Shown here: piece after piece, positions 1 through 6,885 of the stretch | Layout: every line of letters starts with the position of its first letter | How positions within the stretch are numbered: position 1 is the first letter of the stretch | NCBI GenBank assembly: GCA_046590885.1 | Contig: JBKJTS010000250.1 | Span: 1 to 12,852, forward strand | Direction: 5' to 3' | Length of the DNA stretch: 12,852 bases | Source of the DNA: Ga0077554 sp046590885 | Lineage (GTDB): Bacteria > Pseudomonadota > Gammaproteobacteria > Ga0077554 > Ga007554 | The notes under the pieces: model-generated | Told to the model about the DNA's origin: nothing | The model's input: only the letters and a program-made list of their open reading frames with translations | Database searches by the model: none | Made by a program: the position numbers and the translations under genes

Positions 1-3000
1 GCTACGATACTTCTGATAATTATCAGGAGGTAGCCAATGATCTTCTGGACCCATAAAAGTCTCAAAGAATGCCCATGTCTTACGCGTGATTTTCCGCAGA
101 AAAATGATCTGCTCTGATGTCAGCTTCATTCCAGTCCGCTTGAGCGGCTGACTGAGCCACCATGCCAGCACCGGAGAACTTAACCACAATAAAAGTAGTG
201 GTGCAGCAATTGCGAGCGCGGAGGGCTTGAAAATAATAAAATACAGTGCTGCAGAAACTGCCGTTAGGGGTCCAATCCACATCGCTTGCAAAGTGGCCAC
301 GAAATCCGTACGACTGTTACGCGCAACTTCTCCTGAAGGATTCCACTCCAATAACCGTTTACGCGTGAATAACATGCGCCATACGGCACGCGCAATCGCG
401 CCCATACTGAAATATGCCTCATAAGGCAAAGATGCAAAAGTAAAAATCGCGTGGGCTAAGCGCTGAAGTGCGGTATTTAATACAACTGAAAAATGTTGCC
501 TGACTAGAACTTCTCGTGGCTTCTGAAAAGTTTCAAGAACAGTGGTAATCATTACTGGAATGAAAACGATTCCCATCACTCCTAATGTCCAAAGCTCAGG
601 AGATGAAAGAAGAACCCAGCCCATCACTAACAACAACATTATTGCTATTGGTACCAGACTACGACGCAGATTATCGAAAAGCTTCCACTGAGATAGCCAC
701 GACAACGGATTTTTCTGACCACGTGTAGCCGGATGAGGAACCCGAGGCAGGAGCCATCCCAGCAGTTGCCAATCACCTCTTATCCACCGATGACGACGAC
801 TTACATCCGTGCTGTAGTGCGCAGGATGATCTTCATATAAATGCACATCGCTTAAGAGACCCGCGCGCGCATAACATCCTTCCAATAAATCATGACTGAG
901 AATTCGGTTTTCAGGAAATTGTCCATTTAATACTTTTACGAATGTATCTACTTCATAGATTCCCTTACCAATAAATGAACCTTCTCCAAAAACATCTTGG
1001 TAAACATCCGATATGACACGAGTATAAGGATCAATCCCAGCGTCAAAGCCGTGGAGTTGCGCATATCGGGAACGATTGGCACCTTTCAGGCTTGCACTAA
1101 CACGTGGCTGAAGAATACCGTAACCTTCACAAATGCGCTGTTGCTTTGCGTCGTAACGGGCTCGATTGAGGGGATGGGCTATAGCACCAACCAACTCTCG
1201 CGCCACATCACGGGGAAGCTGGGTATCGGTGTCTAACGTAATGACATACTTCACCCCAATCAAGCGGGTGAAATCACCTACAATATGCGAAAACCGTTTC
1301 CGGGCATCTGTAGTTAATGCAACACTCAGCAAGGCATTTAAATCTGAAAGTTTGCCACGTTTCCGCTCATACCCCATCCACCTCTGCTCTTGGGGATTCC
1401 AGAGGCGTGGGCGATGAAAAAGGAAGAAAATATCATTACCTTGATTGCTGTATTTTTCATTTAATGCTGCAATGCGCGTCTGAGCAAACCTTATCAGAGG
1501 CTCATCTTCTTCCAGTGATTCTACCTCTTCATCTCGAAAATCTGTTAATAAGCCAAAATACAGATTGTCATCCCGATTCGCCAGAAAACGAACTTCCAAA
1601 GCTTCAGTCAGATCGTCAATACTCTGCATATCAGTGAGCATTGTGGGCACTACAACCAGGGTCCGCGACTGAGAAGGAATACCCTTCGAGAAATCCATAC
1701 GTGGAAGAGAATGCGGTGGAACCAGTAAGGTAATAAACCAATTTACCAAAGCCAGGCCTAATTGACTGCTGGCCAATAAGGCGATGACACTGATCAGCAC
1801 TAATACTTCATATGCCACCCCTTGGGTTTGCATCATTGCTAATAGGCTCATGCCAAAGAAGATTGTCAGTAGCGTAATGGCGCCCAGATACAACCCCAAA
1901 GAGAATTGCGAACCTATTCTCGCAAACGTTTCGGAAATTGAAAAACGTACTTTTGCACGCATTTGCAACGTGTGCAAACCACGATCTATTAAATAGTATC
2001 CTACATGTGCCGCACGTTCACCGCTATCTTGCTCTGCGGCCTGAGCCACTTCTGCCAGTTGGATGGCATTACGTGCCACTTCAGCTTCCGAAAAAGAACT
2101 CGCTTTTGCAATTCGTTCAATCACATGACGATAGCGATCACGTGTAGCAAAATCCATTGCACTATAAACACCTACTGGATCCTCGCGCAGGGTTCTTTCA
2201 ACAACGCTCATGGACTCAACAAATTCACGCCAATCCCTACTACTTAGAAACCGCAAACTACCAATGCTGTTACTAATAGAAACCTGATCGGCAGCCTGCA
2301 GCTGATTGCCAGCCCGCACTCGCTGCTCTATAGATAACCCCAGCTCGGCAAGTGCCTGTTCAATCCAGATTAGCGGTAATGCTAACGCGAGACTTTGTCC
2401 GTGCAATCGACGAGTAATCTCACATACGAAAGGAGTGCTCAGGGGAGGACTAGATCGTGCCATATCGGCAATTACCAATACCAGGTTTTTTGGATCTTTC
2501 TCCGCAACCTCTGTCATCTTTTCAACCCATTCGGCAGCGAGATCACGATCCACTCTGCCCGCCGCTATTCGCACTGCTACACGTCGTAAATTCTCAATCA
2601 ACGCCAGCCGTAACATAATAGGAATGGCCCACAATTCACCCAATTTAAGCACATTCACTGTCTGATAGGCAGCAACGAAACGACTCAAGCTTTCCGGATC
2701 AACCCGTCCATCACCATGCGATATAATTTCCAGCGCAATATCATATACCCGTGGCAACCCCGCAGAAGATCCACTTGATAAACGTGGCAGTTCTCGACTA
2801 TATCCAGGGGGCAGATGGCGCTTAGCAGTACGAATTTGTTCTTCTATTAAATAAAAATTATCCAGCAGCCATTCACTGGCGGGAGTGATCTGCTGATTCG
2901 CTTTGACTGCGAGGGTAAGCCTGTCACAAGCGCTCACTAAAATCTCTTCATTTTCTGCTAAGCGCACCAAGAGCTGATCTTGCAATCGAATTTTGGCTAA

Positions 3001-3171
3001 CTTATGGCTGTTCGCCAACCGCTTACCATGCTGCTCCAACTGATCGGCACTGAATAATTCAGAACGAAGGGGAGGTTCATCAAAAGATTGATTAATAGGA
3101 ATGCCGCTATCACGCAAATGCATTCTCAATTGATGTAAATATCGCAAAAAACGAATATCGCTATTTTTCAT
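1..3171 (-). CDS. ndvB: Cyclic beta-1,2-glucan synthase, N-terminal 1057 residues (partial)
   Basis: One reading frame without a stop runs from ATG at 3171 to the window edge, so it is open at its 3' end and is 1057 codons long here; the family usually has about 2,800 residues. The protein polymerises UDP-glucose into periplasmic cyclic beta-1,2-glucan. After a soluble N-terminal region of about 420 residues come hydrophobic segments (about 422-487), then a GT84-type glycosyltransferase domain with TLDTDTQLP (DxD, near residue 646), QPRVSASL, GEGSF.GKGIYEVDTF, a SHDLLEG motif, and RRHRWIRGDWQ near 795. More membrane segments follow (about 840-878 and 967-1008), and the visible part ends in FFETFMGPEDHWLPPDN, the junction with the glycoamylase/GH94 phosphorylase half. 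No clear ribosome site precedes the ATG; a second ATG lies 16 codons further in. A candidate promoter lies at 3276-3304. The identification is very firm; only the exact start is uncertain. Confidence 0.93.
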   Translation of the reverse strand, partial: MKNSDIRFLRYLHQLRMHLRDSGIPINQSFDEPPLRSELFSADQLEQHGKRLANSHKLAKIRLQDQLLVRLAENEEILVSACDRLTLAVKANQQITPASEWLLDNFYLIEEQIRTAKRHLPPGYSRELPRLSSGSSAGLPRVYDIALEIISHGDGRVDPESLSRFVAAYQTVNVLKLGELWAIPIMLRLALIENLRRVAVRIAAGRVDRDLAAEWVEKMTEVAEKDPKNLVLVIADMARSSPPLSTPFVCEITRRLHGQSLALALPLIWIEQALAELGLSIEQRVRAGNQLQAADQVSISNSIGSLRFLSSRDWREFVESMSVVERTLREDPVGVYSAMDFATRDRYRHVIERIAKASSFSEAEVARNAIQLAEVAQAAEQDSGERAAHVGYYLIDRGLHTLQMRAKVRFSISETFARIGSQFSLGLYLGAITLLTIFFGMSLLAMMQTQGVAYEVLVLISVIALLASSQLGLALVNWFITLLVPPHSLPRMDFSKGIPSQSRTLVVVPTMLTDMQSIDDLTEALEVRFLANRDDNLYFGLLTDFRDEEVESLEEDEPLIRFAQTRIAALNEKYSNQGNDIFFLFHRPRLWNPQEQRWMGYERKRGKLSDLNALLSVALTTDARKRFSHIVGDFTRLIGVKYVITLDTDTQLPRDVARELVGAIAHPLNRARYDAKQQRICEGYGILQPRVSASLKGANRSRYAQLHGFDAGIDPYTRVISDVYQDVFGEGSFIGKGIYEVDTFVKVLNGQFPENRILSHDLLEGCYARAGLLSDVHLYEDHPAHYSTDVSRRHRWIRGDWQLLGWLLPRVPHPATRGQKNPLSWLSQWKLFDNLRRSLVPIAIMLLLVMGWVLLSSPELWTLGVMGIVFIPVMITTVLETFQKPREVLVRQHFSVVLNTALQRLAHAIFTFASLPYEAYFSMGAIARAVWRMLFTRKRLLEWNPSGEVARNSRTDFVATLQAMWIGPLTAVSAALYFIIFKPSALAIAAPLLLLWLSSPVLAWWLSQPLKRTGMKLTSEQIIFLRKITRKTWAFFETFMGPEDHWLPPDNYQKYRS

Positions 3172-3275
3172 TTATAAGCACATTTTATTTAAAAGTTTGT
3201 CTAATGCTAACTTAAGCAACGGTTTTATCGTAATTTCTAGTGTAAATTCTAATTATCTTTAAAAGAATTTTGCAT

Positions 3276-3304
3276 ACTATATCTGTCTATGGTGATCCTG
3301 TCAC
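3276..3304 (-). promoter_or_regulatory. Candidate sigma70 promoter for the cyclic glucan synthase gene
   Basis: On the minus strand a -35 box GTGACA (5 of 6 matches) and a -10 box TATAGT (5 of 6) are separated by exactly 17 bases. This would start transcription near 3269, leaving a leader of about 98 bases before the ATG at 3171. Seen by eye only; no upstream activator site was recognised. Confidence 0.5.
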
Positions 3305-3767
3305 GCATTGCGGATAATATGTCAATCTCGTAGTCGGAGTTAACTATTATTACAAGCTTAATGGAAGAGGGTAATAGTTTGCTTAATTTTGTGGGGAAGT
3401 ATTATTGGCGAAGAGCTGTATATGGAATGTATGCTAATTTTTCTCTGAGTATAAAACTTTCAATGAGTGTGGCCGGAGTGCACAGGTATGGCGATTTTTT
3501 CTTTACGAACATTTACAAGAGTGGATAGATAAATGGTTTGAATATATAAGTGGGTGGCTTATTAGAATATTTTCATTAAGGTGTATTCGCATCAATAAGT
3601 GCCTATATTTATTAACTCTAGATACCCCACAATGAAATTTTTTTATATATTGTATAAGGTTAGTTATATAAAGTTACAAATTGGCAATTTTTAACTTCCT
3701 TTGCATATTCTTATAATGAGATTTCACATTGTAAGATTAACAACGTTAACACTTACTGCCATATATA

Positions 3768-3787
3768 CCCCGCCTTTTCAGGCGGGG
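3768..3787 (-). terminator. Strong GC hairpin, likely terminator of the SPW gene
   Basis: CCCCGCC and GGCGGGG form a perfect 7-bp stem around the loop TTTTCA, in otherwise very AT-rich DNA, 26 bases past the stop codon of the minus-strand SPW gene. On the minus strand the stem is followed by TATATAT; on the plus strand by ATCTTTGC. Neither is a full T-tract, so it is a good but imperfect terminator and might act in both directions. Confidence 0.6.
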
Positions 3788-3813
3788 ATCTTTGCTTATG
3801 AATTTTCCTAAAT

Positions 3814-4200
3814 TTAAGCAGCGCTGGGCTTATCCATTTCCCGAATTGCTCTGCGTCGGAATAAGCCAAACGCTGCGCTAATTAAAACCAGTACACCAAC
3901 AATTAATTGACTTTCCGCTAAGCCAAAAACTCCGTTTCCGAAGAGCCCAGTGAAGAACACTTCGTTGTTGAAAAAATAAGATGATGCAACTAACCAAGCT
4001 CCTAAAATTACAAATAACCATTCTTTCCAGGCATTAGGGCTCATAATTGCTGCAATTGCTGCTACTTGAATAAGCAAACCCACTATTAAGGAGTTATTAA
4101 AAAGCGCATCATCCCCCAGCACTCTTGGAAGTATAAATGGGGAAATCATTAACCAAAATCCCAATACTAACTCTGTTACATCTTGCCATCTTTTTTTCAT
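3814..4200 (-). CDS. SPW-repeat membrane protein
   Basis: This is a 128-residue integral membrane protein with four hydrophobic segments (about 8-25, 38-53, 62-78 and 98-115). It has two copies of the SPW-type pattern: RWQD..ELVLGFWLMISPF near residues 4-22 and AWKEWLFVILGAWLVASSYFF-like residues near 57-77. In the second copy the SPW triplet has become SSY. The C-terminus is basic then polar (FRRRAIREMDK). SPW proteins are small bacterial membrane proteins with no defined biochemical role, and I assign none. The start is supported by AAGGAG eight bases before the ATG (AAGGAGATCTATC-ATG). It appears monocistronic: long gaps lie on both sides and a hairpin follows its stop. Confidence 0.85.
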   Translation of the reverse strand: MKKRWQDVTELVLGFWLMISPFILPRVLGDDALFNNSLIVGLLIQVAAIAAIMSPNAWKEWLFVILGAWLVASSYFFNNEVFFTGLFGNGVFGLAESQLIVGVLVLISAAFGLFRRRAIREMDKPSAA

Positions 4201-4470
4201 GATAGATCTCCTTAATAAAATTTAAATAACCTACTATATGTTCACATTATCTTTAAATTGCTGGTTTCTAATATTTTTAGATAATGTAATTTTTGTAAGG
4301 ATTCGTTCTGGTCAAATTGGCCATTAATTTAATATTACTCTGTATTTTTTTACTATTCCGTGCGTTATCGAACACATAACTTTACACTGCGAACTGTACA
4401 AAATTTGTTAAATTATGAGGGGGGGGGGATTGAAGGAAAAATCATGCTAATTAAATAAGATACAGCATAT

Positions 4471-4578
4471 ATGAATAATACTAATGATGGAAATTTGTCA
4501 GAAAAGCCCTACGTAAGTTTATTTGAGAATGCTCACAATAAAGCGCAAGTTACTAATGAGGTACAGGTAAGTTCGTAG
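4471..4578 (+). CDS. Possible 35-residue small ORF, unrecognised
   Basis: The frame encodes a hydrophilic 35-residue peptide beginning MNNTNDGNLSEKPYVSLFE. Its composition is mixed and protein-like, which is unusual for chance ORFs in such AT-rich DNA. No ribosome site precedes its ATG. A good one (AAGGA) lies before an in-frame ATG at 4444, but a TAA at 4456-4458 separates the two. It may be chance, a decayed gene start, or a small protein with an unusual start. I recognise no family. Confidence 0.2.
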   Translation: MNNTNDGNLSEKPYVSLFENAHNKAQVTNEVQVSS

Positions 4579-4730
4579 TATTCTTAAATATGCGGGGTAG
4601 TATTTAATCCTCCAAGCCTTGTTATACTGTTTCACTTATATTAATTGGGTTAATATTCCCATATCACACAGCAATCATTTTACAATTTTTTAAAATTCCA
4701 TTTGTGGATTTTAACATCAGCATTAAGAAT

Positions 4731-4777
4731 GTGGGCGGTGCTAAATTTAACTGTTACTAGTTATTAGCACAGCCCAC
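4731..4777 (-). terminator. Long imperfect hairpin, likely terminator of the lipoprotein operon
   Basis: GTGGGC-G-GTGCTAA (4731-4744) pairs with TTAGCAC-A-GCCCAC (4764-4777): 13 of 14 pairs with one mismatch. Inside the loop TAACT and AGTTA can pair again. It lies 17 bases beyond the stop codon of the OmpA-domain lipoprotein. The minus-strand 3' flank (ATTCTTAATG) is only loosely T-rich, so it could also be an RNA 3'-end stabiliser. Confidence 0.55.
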
Positions 4778-4794
4778 TGTAGAGCTATTTTGAA

Positions 4795-5946
4795 CTATGT
4801 TCCTGGCCGTGGCGAAATATTTCCCGTAGCATCAGAAACAACTACTTCAACGCGACGGTTCATTTGACGCCCTCCTGAATTGCCATTGTCAGCAATTGGA
4901 AATGATTCACCGTAACCTATCGCACTTACCCGCCCTGCTTCAACACCCATGTTAATTAACGCAGTACGTACTGCCTCCGCACGTTTGTCGGATAGCTGTT
5001 GATTATGTTCCTCACTTCCTTTGCTGTCTGTAAAGCCTTCAATCAGAACCTTACGTTCTGGATGTTGTTTAAGAAAATCAGCAAGCTTTTGTACATTGCG
5101 TGTTCCTCCGGATTTTAAGTGGGCTTTATTTGTATCAAACACCACATCACCCAAAGTAATTACCATCCCTCGGTCAGTTTTTTTTGCCTCCATAGCTTGC
5201 AACTGCATTTCTATGTCTTTCATCTCTGATTCTAATTTACGTGCGCGGTCTTCAGCCTCTTGAGTTTGCTGAAGTGCTGCTTGTGCCTTCAGTTCTGCCT
5301 CAGTTGCGGCCAGTTTTTCTGCCGCAGCTTCACGTTGCGCCGTTTCTGCAGCGTGCTTTGCTTCTTGAGAATCTCTTTGAGAAGCTTGAGCCAGGCGCTT
5401 GGCTTCTTCTGCTTCCTGTTTGGACATTACAGAGTCTTTTTGAGAAGCTTCAGCAAGGCGCTTGGCTTCTTCTGCGTCCCGTTGGGACATTGCAGAGTCT
5501 CTTTGGGAAGCTTCAGCAAGGCGCTTGGCCTCTTCTGCGTCCCGTTGGGACATTTTGGCACTCTGCTGGGCCAAATCTGCTTCGCGTGTCCGAGCATCAA
5601 GGCGGACTCGATCACGCTCAGTACTGGAAGTGGCTACTGCCTGCTCAGCAGCTTTCTGCTTTGCTGTTTCCTCGGCAATTGCAACCTGTTGTTTGGTTAC
5701 ATGAGCTAAATGATTGACCCGATCGGTATCTTCACGTTTATTCCATGCTTCGGTCGCTTTGTCTAAGGACTCGCTTGCTTGCTTTAATTCAAGAGGAGCC
5801 AACTGAGTCACTTCAGGACGTGCTTGCGCATTATTAAAATTATTCCGCGCTTCATCTAAGAGTGGATTATGGGGAGGAACAGAACTACATCCGGCTAATA
5901 CAGAAAATATTAACGCAGCTATAGGTGTAAAATAATTATTATTCAT
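4795..5946 (-). CDS. DUF4398/OmpA-domain lipoprotein with tandem-repeat coiled coil
   Basis: The gene encodes 383 residues from the ATG at 5946. That start has GAGGACAAG in front of it and places a lipobox (SVLAGC, Cys20) correctly; an upstream ATG at 6015 would add 23 unlikely residues inside the preceding gene. Domains in order: lipoprotein signal (1-20); DUF4398-like helices (about 27-105); a long Ala/Glu/Lys/Gln-rich coiled coil (105-258) with three 21-residue repeats starting at Met132, Met153 and Met174; and an OmpA-like peptidoglycan-binding domain (about 262-370) with FDTNKAHL, EGFTDSKG (Asp307), IGYGES and NRRVEV (Arg364/365). The family tethers the outer membrane to peptidoglycan through the Asp and Arg residues. 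The gene starts 22 bases after the other DUF4398 gene and is surely co-transcribed with it. No enzymatic role is expected. Confidence 0.92.
   Translation of the reverse strand: MNNNYFTPIAALIFSVLAGCSSVPPHNPLLDEARNNFNNAQARPEVTQLAPLELKQASESLDKATEAWNKREDTDRVNHLAHVTKQQVAIAEETAKQKAAEQAVATSSTERDRVRLDARTREADLAQQSAKMSQRDAEEAKRLAEASQRDSAMSQRDAEEAKRLAEASQKDSVMSKQEAEEAKRLAQASQRDSQEAKHAAETAQREAAAEKLAATEAELKAQAALQQTQEAEDRARKLESEMKDIEMQLQAMEAKKTDRGMVITLGDVVFDTNKAHLKSGGTRNVQKLADFLKQHPERKVLIEGFTDSKGSEEHNQQLSDKRAEAVRTALINMGVEAGRVSAIGYGESFPIADNGNSGGRQMNRRVEVVVSDATGNISPRPGT
5365..5553 (-). repeat. Three tandem 63-bp in-frame repeats in the coiled-coil coding region
   Basis: Three consecutive 63-base units (5553-5491, 5490-5428, 5427-5365 reading on the minus strand) encode MSQRDAEEAKRLAEASQRDSA, a near-identical second copy, and a diverged third copy beginning MSKQEAEEAKRLAQ. 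The units keep phase with the GAAGCTT motif at 5381, 5444 and 5507, exactly 63 bases apart. The length is a multiple of three, so copy-number changes would lengthen or shorten the coiled coil without breaking the frame. Confidence 0.95.
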
Positions 5947-5968
5947 GATCTTGTCCTCTATATTATGA

Positions 5969-6346
5969 TTATTTGCTTTTACGGTTGAGTTCTTCGCGTA
6001 AAATGTGAATGTCATTCTGAATCACATCTGCGGCTTTCTGTGCCTTGGCTGACTGAGCTTTTTTCTCGGCTAGTCTAGCATCTGCTTGAGCTTGTTCGGC
6101 TAACAAACGAGCCTCTTCGTAGTCTTCTTTCTCTAAAGCCCGGCTGGCCCGATCCATTTTTTCTTGAGCTGCTTTCATTTCTACAGGAGCAAACTCATTT
6201 CCTCCTGAACTAATAGCACTGGCTATTGCAGACTTCGAAACTGCCATTTGCTCAGAGGGAGGGGGTATGCTCGCACATCCTGCTATGAGAATTGCTGCAC
6301 AAGCTAGCATTCCGCCAGTTCGTGACCACTTATAAATGTTATTCAT
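5969..6346 (-). CDS. DUF4398-family lipoprotein
   Basis: This 125-residue protein has a basic N-terminus, a hydrophobic core and a lipobox (LIAGC, Cys24), so it should be a lipoprotein exposed to the periplasm. The mature part is helical and rich in Ala, Glu, Lys and Gln. It carries the DUF4398 pattern FAPVEMKAAQEKMDRASRAL, followed by an alternating coiled-coil-like tail ending in ELNRKSK. The N-terminal domain of the OmpA lipoprotein encoded next has the same fold pattern (LAPLELKQASESLDKATEA), so this looks like a paralogue lacking the peptidoglycan-binding half; the two may associate through their helices. AGGAG eight bases upstream supports the ATG at 6346. It is the first gene of the pair, and an FNR-like site lies 34-47 bases before its start. 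Confidence 0.88.
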   Translation of the reverse strand: MNNIYKWSRTGGMLACAAILIAGCASIPPPSEQMAVSKSAIASAISSGGNEFAPVEMKAAQEKMDRASRALEKEDYEEARLLAEQAQADARLAEKKAQSAKAQKAADVIQNDIHILREELNRKSK

Positions 6347-6379
6347 GATTTTCTCCTAACTATATTTAGATTTGAAGCT

Positions 6380-6393
6380 TTGATTTGAATCGA
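6380..6393 (-). promoter_or_regulatory. FNR/Crp-type half-palindromic site upstream of the DUF4398-OmpA operon
   Basis: TTGAT-TTGA-ATCGA on the plus strand matches the FNR-family dyad TTGAT-N4-ATCAA at nine of ten positions. It lies 34-47 bases upstream of the DUF4398 start codon. By chance roughly one such site with at most one mismatch is expected every 20-30 kb, so the position matters more than the match. Whether the Crp-like protein of this window binds such a site is not known. Confidence 0.3.
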
Positions 6394-6510
6394 CCTGATT
6401 ATTTATAAACTTTATATTTGCATATACACTCAAAAAAGATGTTGGCATGCCCATTCATTTATGCAACTTTAGCTAATTAACCCCTCCTTAACTAATTATA
6501 TATTAATTAG

Positions 6511-6711
6511 CTATTTTTGACGCTTTTCCCATTCATCAATCTGTTTTTCAGCGGCATCTTTGCTCAGCCCATAAGTTGCTTGGATCTTACCACTTAATTG
6601 ATCCCGTTTACCGCCAATAACATCTAATTCATCATCTGTGAGCTTACCCCATTGTTCTTTAACATTGCCCTTCAATTGTTTCCAATTACCTTCAATACGA
6701 TCCCAGTTCAT
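6511..6711 (-). CDS. CsbD-family stress protein
   Basis: The 66-residue product is a textbook CsbD-like protein: MNWDRIEGNWKQLKGNVKEQWGKLTDDELDVI followed by GGKRDQLSGKIQ and a charged C-terminal helix (KQIDEWEKRQK). Members are small, charged, helical cytoplasmic proteins induced by general stress in many bacteria; the molecular function is unknown. Length and motif order are typical. GGAG about nine bases before the ATG at 6711 (GGAGACTAAATA-ATG) fixes the start. It stands alone, 174 bases downstream of the AI-2E permease and 164 bases upstream of the DUF4398 gene, so it probably has its own promoter; TAGAAT about 60 bases upstream is a possible -10 box with a poor -35. Confidence 0.93.
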   Translation of the reverse strand: MNWDRIEGNWKQLKGNVKEQWGKLTDDELDVIGGKRDQLSGKIQATYGLSKDAAEKQIDEWEKRQK

Positions 6712-6885
6712 TATTTAGTCTCCATACGTGTTAAAAAACTTAACCTGATATTTGGTAATTATTATTCTAGCGCTTCCCTAGCTGTATAAAAAGCATACTT
6801 TAAAGCAAGTGCAAATAAATTATAGCTTTTTTATGATACATAATTAAACTAACTTGCTATTAATGTCTGTCTGCCACCGCACAAA

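Larger units (their letters stand above)
3172..3813. other. AT-rich intergenic region between glucan synthase and SPW gene
   Basis: This stretch holds the candidate glucan synthase promoter (3276-3304), a perfect TATAAT on the plus strand (3712-3717), and the strong hairpin at 3768-3787. An open frame of 54 codons at 3361-3525 (plus) has no ribosome site at a useful distance and an unconvincing composition, so I do not call it a gene. Nothing else is recognisable. Confidence 0.6.
4201..4794. other. Intergenic region with G10 run, small ORF and terminal hairpin
   Basis: This gap separates the SPW gene from the end of the OmpA lipoprotein operon. It holds a run of ten G residues at 4419-4428, a ribosome-site-like AAGGA before an ATG at 4444 that meets a stop after four codons, a 35-codon ORF in the same frame (4471-4578), and the long hairpin 4731-4777. 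I see no recognisable gene. Confidence 0.6.

Noticed and set aside
227..2665. A series of plus-strand open frames of 64-119 codons
   Set aside because: They are antisense to the intact 1057-codon glucan synthase frame, have no ribosome sites and show the odd composition of shadow frames.
3361..3525. 54-codon plus-strand frame starting MEEGNSLLNFVGKYYWRR
   Set aside because: The nearest ribosome-like GGAG is over 20 bases away and I recognise no family; it is likely chance in AT-rich DNA.
5365..5553. Possible CRISPR-like array
   Set aside because: The 63-bp units are directly adjacent, without unique spacers, and encode a coiled coil in frame.
5241..5717. Plus-strand frames of 80-158 codons with repeated Leu/Phe/Gln patterns
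   Set aside because: Their repeats only mirror the 63-bp tandem repeats of the lipoprotein gene on the other strand.
5947..6015. Upstream start for the OmpA-domain lipoprotein (ATG at 6015)
   Set aside because: It would overlap the DUF4398 gene, lacks a ribosome site and puts 23 residues in front of a proper lipoprotein signal.
6492..6510. CTAATTA/TAATTAG inverted repeat after csbD as a terminator
   Set aside because: The stem is only seven A/T-rich pairs and has no T-tract on the csbD side.
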